A model generated the notes under the pieces. It worked only from the letters and a program-made list of their open reading frames with translations, was not told the origin of the DNA and searched no databases. Shown in pieces: positions 1-5,262 of a stretch of DNA of 6,837 nucleotides. Source of the stretch: CAISGS01 sp044376615 (GTDB lineage Bacteria; Pseudomonadota; Alphaproteobacteria; Caulobacterales; Caulobacteraceae); contig JBILKO010000126.1 in the NCBI GenBank assembly GCA_044376615.1, positions 1 through 6,837 of the forward strand, read 5' to 3'. The position numbers and the translations under genes are program-made. How positions within the stretch are numbered: position 1 is the stretch's first letter; every line of letters begins with the position of its first letter.

Positions 1-255
1 CTGACCGGCCTTGATCGCCTCGCCGTCGCCGATCTCGACAATAAAGCTGGCGCTGGGATCGAGGGCGGCAATGGCCAGGCGCGCACAGTCTAGACCGGCA
101 AGGACGCCGTCCTGGCGCGCGCGAAACGCAACCGATAGGCGGGCATCTGGTGCGATACAGGCCGAAGCGGTCACATCACCGGCTCTGCCGAGATCTTCAG
201 CCAAGGCGGCTTGGATAATCGGCCAGATCAGCAGGTCAGGCAGAGGCGCGATCAT
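1..255 (-). CDS. nadC: Nicotinate-nucleotide pyrophosphorylase (quinolinate phosphoribosyltransferase), N-terminal part
   Basis: This gene is cut by the left window edge; 85 residues are visible with no stop. NadC transfers the phosphoribosyl group of PRPP to quinolinate with decarboxylation, giving nicotinate mononucleotide in the cytoplasm, the last step of the quinolinate branch of NAD synthesis. The visible part begins MIAPLPDLLIWPII and continues with ALAEDLGRAGDVTA (residues 17-30), the characteristic N-terminal 'EDLGxxGDxT' region of this family, then FRARQDGVLAGLD, also typical. The catalytic arginines and lysines of the family lie further on, outside the window. The ATG at 255-253 overlaps the nadB stop in an ATGA arrangement, so translation is probably coupled to nadB, and no other start fits the family's N-terminus better. 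Family identity rests on these motifs and on the nadA-nadB context. Confidence 0.94.
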   Translation of the reverse strand, partial: MIAPLPDLLIWPIIQAALAEDLGRAGDVTASACIAPDARLSVAFRARQDGVLAGLDCARLAIAALDPSASFIVEIGDGEAIKAGQ

Positions 256-1775
256 TCAGCGGTGACCAACCGTCTATGGCGGGCCATGACCTCGGCCAGG
301 GTCGTATAGGTATGGCGGGCCACAGATGCGGTTTTGGGATAGTCCGAACGGCTATGGCCGCCGCGGCTTTCGGTCCTTGCCAAAGCGCTGGCGGCGACAA
401 GCCTTGCCGCGACGAGGGGCAGGGCCTGACCGTACTCATCTTCGAGTTCATCAATCAGATTCAAGAGTCGCATCAGGCCTGTATGGTTGCGTACGACCCC
501 AGCGTCGCGGTCCATGGCCAGGCGCAGAGTCTGCATGGCTGCGTCTCCCGGGACCGGGTAGGCCTTGATTGGCAAGGCTGCGGTCTGGGGATCGACACAT
601 TTCGCGGCAGATCGCCCGGCCCGCGCGCCAAACACGGCCGCCTCAAGCAGGGAATTAGACGCAAGCCGGTTGGCCCCATGCACACCCGTCGCCGCGCATT
701 CGCCAACCGCATAAAGGCCCTTAAGGCTGGTTTGACCATCCGCATCAGTCCAGATACCGCCCATATGATAGTGCGCCGCTGGGGCGATTGGGATCGGCTC
801 GTTTCGCGGATCAAGCCCGCCGCCGAGGCAGGCGGCAAACACGGTCGGGAATTCGTCCGGAAAGGCCTCGCCCACCGCCTCGCGCGCATCGAGATAGGCG
901 CCGAGCCCGTTCTGCCTCTGGGCATGGATGGCGCGAGCAACAATGTCGCGTGGCGCCAGATCGCCCCTCGGGTGATGGTCGAGCATAAAGGCCCGCCCCT
1001 TGGCATCGACCAGTTTTGCGCCCTCACCGCGCAGGGCCTCGGTCGCGAGCGGAGCAGGGTCGAGGCCAATATCGATGGCAGTGGGATGAAACTGAACAAA
1101 TTCAGGATCGGCAATCCTTGCGCCGGCGAGGGCCGCTAAAGCCATCGCCTCGCCACGCACCTGACGCGGATTGGTCGTCACGGCATAGAGCCCGCCAAGA
1201 CCGCCCGCGGCCATGATTACAGCGCTGGCCAAGATTGGCCGGACCTGGCCGTCTTGTTCGACCAGGGCGCCGCGCACCTGACCATTTGCATCTTGCAGCA
1301 GGGCCCGAACGCAGGCGTTCTGGCGCACCTCAATCCAGGGACAGCTGAGGGCCTTGGCGATAACCGCGCGCAGGATTTCACGCCCGGCCTGGTCGCCCTT
1401 GACACGGGCAACGCGAGGGCGGGAATGAGCCGCCTCCAAGCTTTGGGCAAAGCCGCCGTGAGCGTCCCGGTCAAACGGTGCGCCAAGTTCCGCTAAGGCG
1501 CGTACCGCATCTGGGCCTTCGGTGGTCAGCAGGGTGGCCATATCGGCATCGACCAGTCCGGCACCGGCGGCAACTGTATCGGCGGCGTGCTGGCTAGGGT
1601 CATCGCCTTGAGACAAGGCCGCCGCAATCCCGCCCTGGGCCCAGGCCGAGGCGCAGTCCTGGCCGATCGTGCCTGCGGACAGGACAATGACCCGGCGCGG
1701 TTCAGCCGCAATGGCCGCGGTCAGGCCAGCGAGACCAGCACCGATCACGAGAATGGGGGAGGCGAGTTTGGCCAT
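252..1775 (-). CDS. nadB: L-aspartate oxidase
   Basis: The 507-residue flavoprotein oxidises L-aspartate to iminoaspartate, using oxygen or fumarate as acceptor, and passes it to NadA. The N-terminus carries the FAD-binding GAGLAGL turn (residues 12-18), followed by CASAWAQGGIAAAL (41-54). By eye, the catalytic residues known from E. coli NadB are all present: E114 in LEAAHS, H230 in QFHPTA, R276 in PRDIVARAI, H335 in AHYHMGG and R370 in HGANRLASNSLLE. The C-terminal helical domain ends with the usual SRGGHSRSDYP stretch (470-480). It is slightly shorter than the roughly 540-residue E. coli enzyme and looks intact. The ATG lies 6 bp after the nadA stop, with an AGGA that overlaps that stop as a weak ribosome binding site. 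There is no signal peptide, so it is cytoplasmic. The related fumarate reductase/SdhA flavoproteins are excluded by the NadB-specific motifs and the operon context. Confidence 0.97.
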   Translation of the reverse strand: MAKLASPILVIGAGLAGLTAAIAAEPRRVIVLSAGTIGQDCASAWAQGGIAAALSQGDDPSQHAADTVAAGAGLVDADMATLLTTEGPDAVRALAELGAPFDRDAHGGFAQSLEAAHSRPRVARVKGDQAGREILRAVIAKALSCPWIEVRQNACVRALLQDANGQVRGALVEQDGQVRPILASAVIMAAGGLGGLYAVTTNPRQVRGEAMALAALAGARIADPEFVQFHPTAIDIGLDPAPLATEALRGEGAKLVDAKGRAFMLDHHPRGDLAPRDIVARAIHAQRQNGLGAYLDAREAVGEAFPDEFPTVFAACLGGGLDPRNEPIPIAPAAHYHMGGIWTDADGQTSLKGLYAVGECAATGVHGANRLASNSLLEAAVFGARAGRSAAKCVDPQTAALPIKAYPVPGDAAMQTLRLAMDRDAGVVRNHTGLMRLLNLIDELEDEYGQALPLVAARLVAASALARTESRGGHSRSDYPKTASVARHTYTTLAEVMARHRRLVTAE

Positions 1776-1781
1776 AGGGTC

Positions 1782-2867
1782 CTAGATCAGCTCGACATCG
1801 ACATGGTGCCGTGCCTTGACCAGATCATAGCGCGCCGGGATGGCCAGGGGTGGCATATCGATCATGCGCTGAACGGATAATCGCGCCCGGGCCGCGACGT
1901 CCGCATCCACCTTGACCTCATAGCGGTCATGAAACAGGGCCTCATAAATGTTTTCAACGCTGATGCGCTTCATATGCGGGCACAAATTGCAGGGCCTTAT
2001 GAATTCGGTCTCTGGCGCATCACAGGCGACATTGTCGGCCATAGAGCATTCAGTGATCAGCACCACCTGCTTTGGCTTGCGGTACATGACAAAGTCCGAC
2101 ATGGCCGCGGTCGAGCCCGCAAAATCGGAGACCTCCAGCACTTCTGCAGGGCATTCGGGGTGGGCCAGAATTTGTGCCTCAGGATAGGCGGCCTTTAGCT
2201 CTAGAATATCCTCGGCGGTAAAGCGCTCATGCACTTCGCAGCGGCCCTGCCAGGCAATGATCTTGATATCGGTCTGGCGGGCAACATTACGGGCCAGGAA
2301 CTCGTCAGGGATCAGAATGACCCGGTCAACGCCCCATTCGCGGGCCGCATGCTCAACCACCTGGACCGCATTGGCCGAGGTACAGCAGATATCTGTCTCC
2401 GCCTTCACATCGGCGGTGGTATTGACATAGGTGATCACCGGTAGGCCGGGATAGCGCTGCTTGATCAGGCGCACATCGGCACCTGTGATTGAAGAAGCGA
2501 GCGAGCAGCCTGCCAAGAGGTCCGGGATCAGGACGGTCTTTTCCGGGGCCAGAATCTTGGAGGTTTCGGCCATGAAATGCACGCCGGCCTGGACAATGAT
2601 CTTGGCGTCCGAGCGTGCGGCCTCGCGGGCCAGGCCGAGACTGTCGCCGACATAGTCGCCAACCCCGTGGAAGATTTCCGGCGTCATATAGTTGTGGGCC
2701 AGGATAACAGCGTTTTTCTCGGCCTTGAGCGCATTGATCGCCGCGATCAAGGGCGCTTGCAGCCGCCATTCGAGCGGGGTGACCCGGGCCTTGACCTTTT
2801 CCCAAAGCGGAAGCGTGCGGGCCTCAACCTCGGGGGTATACTCAAAACTGCCAAATCCATCAGCCAT
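1782..2867 (-). CDS. nadA: Quinolinate synthase A (4Fe-4S enzyme)
   Basis: NadA condenses iminoaspartate from NadB with dihydroxyacetone phosphate to form quinolinate. It uses an oxygen-sensitive 4Fe-4S cluster held by three cysteines. The 361-residue product has the family signature pieces in order: ILAHNYMTPEI (55-65), DYVGDSLGLAREA (71-83), VQAGVHFMAETSKIL (92-106), GCSLAS (120-125), TYVNTTADVKAETD (146-159), WQGRCEVHERF (206-216), HPECP (236-240) and CNLCPHM (293-299). By eye the cluster ligands correspond to C121, C210 and C296, matching C113, C200 and C297 of E. coli NadA. Extra cysteines at 161-162, 239 and 293 are present but are not the canonical ligands. The ATG has a good GAGGA ribosome binding site 6 nt upstream (2874-2878). 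It is the first gene of the nadABC operon, and its upstream region carries two operator-like palindromes. The protein is full length and ordinary. Confidence 0.97.
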   Translation of the reverse strand: MADGFGSFEYTPEVEARTLPLWEKVKARVTPLEWRLQAPLIAAINALKAEKNAVILAHNYMTPEIFHGVGDYVGDSLGLAREAARSDAKIIVQAGVHFMAETSKILAPEKTVLIPDLLAGCSLASSITGADVRLIKQRYPGLPVITYVNTTADVKAETDICCTSANAVQVVEHAAREWGVDRVILIPDEFLARNVARQTDIKIIAWQGRCEVHERFTAEDILELKAAYPEAQILAHPECPAEVLEVSDFAGSTAAMSDFVMYRKPKQVVLITECSMADNVACDAPETEFIRPCNLCPHMKRISVENIYEALFHDRYEVKVDADVAARARLSVQRMIDMPPLAIPARYDLVKARHHVDVELI

Positions 2868-2894
2868 GATAAGTCCTCAATCCCGGTAAGGCTT

Positions 2895-2911
2895 ATGCTC
2901 AATTTGAGCAT
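2895..2911. promoter_or_regulatory. Candidate operator 1 upstream of nadA (perfect palindrome)
   Basis: A perfect 8-bp inverted repeat with a 1-bp centre, ATGCTCAA-T-TTGAGCAT, lies 28-44 nt upstream of the nadA ATG, close enough to the start for a bound protein to block transcription. The symmetry and its recurrence at 2964-2980 point to a dimeric DNA-binding repressor. Comparative genomics has proposed a regulator called NadQ for nad genes in some alphaproteobacteria. I cannot confirm from memory that this is its motif, so the regulator is left open. Confidence 0.6.
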
Positions 2912-2957
2912 TACAGAGCCCGGAAAAAGCGCCGACCGCGATATGCCGCCGACGACC

Positions 2958-2986
2958 CCCCTTTTGCTTGATCTGAGCATAAGGGG
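2958..2986. promoter_or_regulatory. Candidate operator 2 upstream of nadA (imperfect, extended palindrome)
   Basis: The core at 2964-2980, TTGCTTGATCTGAGCAT, matches operator 1 at 13 of 17 positions and keeps the right half-site TGAGCAT plus the following AA seen in the mirrored operator 1. Its centre is 69 bp from that of operator 1. Flanking bases extend the symmetry, CCCCTT at 2958-2963 against AAGGGG at 2981-2986, so 10 of 14 mirrored pairs over 29 bp are complementary. It could serve as an auxiliary site for nadA or act on the divergent dps side. It is weaker than operator 1 and is inferred only from this similarity. Confidence 0.42.
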
Positions 2987-3087
2987 TTTGATTGTCATAA
3001 CCTTGTCTTATGTCAGACGAAAGTATTTTTTTCCGTAAATCGGGTCACGATTGTTTGAAAACATGGTGCAGAGCCTGGCAATGCCCT

Positions 3088-3119
3088 CTTGGTCTTGCAC
3101 GATCCCTACCCATCTAGGG
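3088..3119 (+). promoter_or_regulatory. Candidate dps promoter
   Basis: A sigma70-like reading gives a -35 of TTGGTC (3089-3094), a 16-bp spacer and a -10 of CATCTA (3111-3116). The same bases also resemble a heat-shock-type (RpoH) promoter, with CTTG at 3088-3091 and CCCATCTA at 3109-3116. Either way transcription would start near 3123, leaving a leader of about 20 nt with a good AGGAG ribosome binding site at 3131-3135. A short inverted repeat, CCCTA (3104-3108) with TAGGG (3115-3119), straddles the -10. The sigma factor cannot be decided from sequence alone. Confidence 0.35.
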
Positions 3120-3142
3120 TTTGACATCACAGGAGCCAGACC

Positions 3143-3634
3143 ATGTCCTCGTCCCTATCGACCATCCCCGGCAAGAGCCTGACGGCAACGAGCCGCGCCA
3201 AGATTGCGGCCGGCCTTAAGGCCCTGTTGGCCGATACCTATTCGCTCTATCTGAAAACCCACGGCTATCATTGGAATGTGCGCGGCCCCAATTTTGCGTC
3301 CCTGCACACCCTGTTCAGCGACCAGTATAATGAGATGTGGCAGGCCATCGACACCTTGGCCGAGCGGATTCGCGCTCTGGGCGATGTTGCCCCGCAAGGC
3401 TATGGCGCTTTTGGCAATCTAACCGCCATTCGTGACGGTGACGGCGAAAAGGATTGGGAGGCCATGGTGGCTGAATTGAAGGCCGACCAGGAAATCCTGA
3501 TCACTACAGCCAGGTCCGCCTTCCCGGCAGCCGAAGAGGCCAATGATCAGGCGACCATGGACCTGATCACCCAGCGGTTAGACGCCCACGAAAAACATGC
3601 CTGGATGCTGAGGGCGACGCTCGGCGAGCGCTAG
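3143..3634 (+). CDS. dps: Dps-family DNA-protecting ferritin-like protein
   Basis: Dps proteins form hollow dodecamers that oxidise and store iron, usually with hydrogen peroxide as oxidant, and protect DNA in starvation or oxidative stress. The 163-residue product has the usual length and pattern: THGYHWNVRGPNF (39-51), SLHTLF (53-58), AIDTLAERIRALGD (68-81) and AHEKHAWMLRATL (148-160). Ferroxidase residues at the dimer interface are visible as H43, H55, D70 and E74, matching H51, H63, D78 and E82 of E. coli Dps. At the place of E. coli D67 there is S59, with D60 next to it. The N-terminal tail has a few basic residues (K11, R18, K20) rather than a strongly lysine-rich arm, so DNA binding is uncertain. 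AGGAG lies 7 nt before the ATG. It diverges from nadA and converges on the ELM1-like gene, sharing a CTAG for both stops. Confidence 0.93.
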   Translation: MSSSLSTIPGKSLTATSRAKIAAGLKALLADTYSLYLKTHGYHWNVRGPNFASLHTLFSDQYNEMWQAIDTLAERIRALGDVAPQGYGAFGNLTAIRDGDGEKDWEAMVAELKADQEILITTARSAFPAAEEANDQATMDLITQRLDAHEKHAWMLRATLGER

Positions 3635-4674
3635 GCCTGTCGGGCGGTGAGCTGTTCCAATATAGCCGCCGCCGCCCTTTGGGTTTCTTGCACCGGCTCA
3701 TAAGACCAGCGGCGCAACACACCATCATAGGGCCGGGTTGCGCCCAGGCCCTCGAGCATGGAATGGAACATGCTAAATTTCAGGCTGGACCCATCCATCT
3801 TGAGCACAAAGACGGGCTTACCCGTAGAGGCCGCTTCGGTCGCCATATTGGTCGAGTCTTCGGTCACCAGAATGTAGTCCGCCGCGCCCAGTAGGGCGAA
3901 ATAGGGGTTTTCACCTTCGCCGTTCCAGATCAGGCCCGGCAGGTGGCGGAGGCGGGCCGTGAGCAGGGCCCGGGCCTTTTCTGGCGTGCGGCGCGAAAAG
4001 GTCATCATCAGGCTGCCGCCCTCATGCCGGATCGCGTCCTCAATCGAATGGGCCATGGCCGAGGCACGCTCGGGGCTGAGGTCAAAGGCCTTTGACCGGC
4101 CGCCGACCAGGACCGCTACCCTGGGATGGGGCAGGGCTTTGATCTTAGGGCCGAACCGCTTGACCTCGCTGGCCAGCTTTTCCGGTGTGACCCGGTGCGG
4201 CGATCCGATAATGGACAGGACATTCTCGCCGGTCAGGCGGTCATGCTTTGGTGGGATTACCAGGTCAAAACTGGTAAGCGGCATGCGCGGATCTTGGATC
4301 TGGACGACAAAGGTCTTGCCGCCGGACCAGGCCCGCATCCGTACCGAGAGCGGTAGGGTGGCGCGGCCAGCGGCGATCCAGACATCGGGCCAGGGCGCGG
4401 TGATTTCGGATTCCGGCGTAACCCAGCGCTTGGGCAGGACATTCAGCACCGCGGGAAGACGGCCAATATCGCCCTTCCAGCCGACCGTTTTCAGCACGAT
4501 CTGCGCCTTGCGCCCGACCGCCTCGCACTGGCGCAGCAAGGCTTCAGCCAGGCCAAGCGCCTGGGTTTGGATCCCGGCGCGTCCGTCCGATACCGCCCAA
4601 ATGATCAGGAGCTGATCGCCCGAAGCTGACGGCCCCGGCTCTGGTGCCGTCAAAGGGGGGTTAGACCCACTCAA
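3631..4674 (-). CDS. ELM1-like protein (DUF1022 / mitochondrial fission ELM1 family)
   Basis: This 347-residue protein matches the ELM1-like family, named for an Arabidopsis protein that helps recruit a dynamin to mitochondria; bacterial members have no established role. Recognisable family stretches are WAVSDGRAG (26-34), QALGLAEALL (38-47), IAAGR (100-104), FVVQIQDPR (122-130), FDLVIPPKHD (136-145), VAVLVGGRSK (186-195), SRRTPE (227-232), NPYFALLGAADYILVT (256-271) and DSTNMATEAASTGKPV (273-288). The last two resemble the C-terminal half of GT-B-fold glycosyltransferases, so a nucleotide-sugar-related activity is a possible inference. No signal peptide or membrane segment is evident. The frame has an in-frame TGA just upstream and no ATG or GTG before the conserved core, leaving TTG at 4674 (14 bp inside greA) or TTG at 4653 (8 nt past the greA stop). 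Translation is probably coupled to greA. The stop overlaps the dps stop. Confidence 0.85.
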   Translation of the reverse strand: MSGSNPPLTAPEPGPSASGDQLLIIWAVSDGRAGIQTQALGLAEALLRQCEAVGRKAQIVLKTVGWKGDIGRLPAVLNVLPKRWVTPESEITAPWPDVWIAAGRATLPLSVRMRAWSGGKTFVVQIQDPRMPLTSFDLVIPPKHDRLTGENVLSIIGSPHRVTPEKLASEVKRFGPKIKALPHPRVAVLVGGRSKAFDLSPERASAMAHSIEDAIRHEGGSLMMTFSRRTPEKARALLTARLRHLPGLIWNGEGENPYFALLGAADYILVTEDSTNMATEAASTGKPVFVLKMDGSSLKFSMFHSMLEGLGATRPYDGVLRRWSYEPVQETQRAAAAILEQLTARQA

Positions 4675-5134
4675 CCTTCATGACCTCATAGGCCTTGACG
4701 CCGCCAGGCGTAATGACCTCCAGCACGTCGCCGACTTCCTTGCCAATCATGACGCGGGCGAGCGGGGCGGTGATGGAGATGCGACCCATCTTTACATCGG
4801 CCTCATGCTCGCCAACGATCTGATAGCGGGACTCTTCTTCCGTGTCCTCGTCGACCAGGCTGACGGTTGCGCCGAACTTGACCTGGCTACCCGACAGCTT
4901 GGAAACGTCAATTACCTGAGCGCGGGCAATCTTGTCCTCGATCTCAGCAATTCGGCCCTCGATAAAGCCCTGACGCTCCTTAGCCGCATGATATTCTGCG
5001 TTTTCAGACAAGTCGCCATGGCTGCGCGCCTCAGAAATGGCCGCAATGACGCTGGGCCGCTCTTGGGTCTTCAAACGCTTCAATTCCGCGTCAAGGGCCT
5101 GATAGCCCTCGGCGGTCATAGGCACTTTTTCCAT
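4661..5134 (-). CDS. greA: Transcription elongation factor GreA
   Basis: GreA inserts its coiled coil into the secondary channel of RNA polymerase and stimulates cleavage of the 3' end of backtracked transcripts, rescuing stalled complexes. The 157-residue product has the standard two-domain build. The N-terminal coiled coil (about 1-76) has the tip motif HGDLSENAEYHAAK (39-52), including acidic residues D41 and E44 that hold the catalytic magnesium. The C-terminal FKBP-like domain (about 80-157) contains ISITAPLARVMIGKEVGD (119-136) and the near-terminal VITPGG. The start MEKVPMT matches the family's usual N-terminus, supporting the ATG at 5134-5132 although no strong Shine-Dalgarno sequence precedes it. 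A candidate promoter sits at 5206-5234, with a stem-loop in the leader. Downstream, the ELM1-like frame begins around its stop codon. Nothing in the protein is unusual. Confidence 0.97.
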   Translation of the reverse strand: MEKVPMTAEGYQALDAELKRLKTQERPSVIAAISEARSHGDLSENAEYHAAKERQGFIEGRIAEIEDKIARAQVIDVSKLSGSQVKFGATVSLVDEDTEEESRYQIVGEHEADVKMGRISITAPLARVMIGKEVGDVLEVITPGGVKAYEVMKVEWV

Positions 5135-5174
5135 ACCGGATTTTTGCTCAGATACGCCCAGACACAGGGAGGTT

Positions 5175-5198
5175 CCGATCGCGGGCCGTTTCGATCGG
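5175..5198 (-). promoter_or_regulatory. Inverted repeat in the greA leader
   Basis: CCGATCG at 5175-5181 is perfectly repeated in inverse as CGATCGG at 5192-5198, giving a 7-bp stem and a 10-nt loop. If the promoter at 5206-5234 is real, transcription would start near 5198-5200, so the stem would form at the very 5' end of the greA mRNA. No U-tract follows it, so it is not an intrinsic terminator. It may stabilise the transcript or be a protein-binding site. Confidence 0.4.
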
Positions 5199-5205
5199 GG
5201 TGAAT

Positions 5206-5234
5206 TTCATAGTCCGAGGCGTACAAAAAAGCAA
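5206..5234 (-). promoter_or_regulatory. Candidate greA promoter
   Basis: Read on the minus strand, a -35 of TTGCTT (5234-5229), a 17-bp spacer and a -10 of TATGAA (5211-5206) lie about 70 nt before the greA ATG. The spacing is ideal; each hexamer matches the sigma70 consensus at about four of six positions. Its position between the helicase stop and greA fits a separate greA promoter. Confidence 0.45.
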
Positions 5235-5262
5235 GATGGGGTGGTCGGCGACCCGTCACCCC
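5225..5262 (-). terminator. Terminator-like hairpin after the helicase gene
   Basis: On the minus strand, starting inside the last codons of the helicase gene, the transcript can form an outer GGGGU/ACCCC stem, a 4-nt bulge and an inner GGUC-GCC-GACC hairpin. After 7 nt comes a run of six U (5230-5225). The U-tract is set off further than in a classical intrinsic terminator, so termination may be partial. The tract overlaps the -35 region of the candidate greA promoter. Confidence 0.38.

Noticed and set aside
276..1139. Long plus-strand open frame (287 codons) opposite nadB
   Set aside because: It lies entirely antisense to a well-conserved nadB, its product resembles no family I recognise, and long antisense frames are common in GC-rich genes.
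2958..2986. Palindrome as an intrinsic terminator
   Set aside because: No adequate run of T follows on either strand and no gene transcribes into it in the right direction; a protein-binding site fits better.
2868..3060. A sigma70 promoter for nadA
   Set aside because: Several partial hexamers occur on the minus strand, such as CTGACA and TTATGC, but none has acceptable spacing, so no specific promoter is called although one must exist here.
3121..3126. Perfect TTGACA hexamer before dps as a -35 element
   Set aside because: A matching -10 would fall inside the dps coding sequence, so it cannot drive dps from this start codon.
3959..4615. 218-codon plus-strand open frame opposite the ELM1-like gene
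   Set aside because: It is antisense to a gene with clear family motifs; its composition, rich in Arg, Ser and Pro, is typical of shadow frames.
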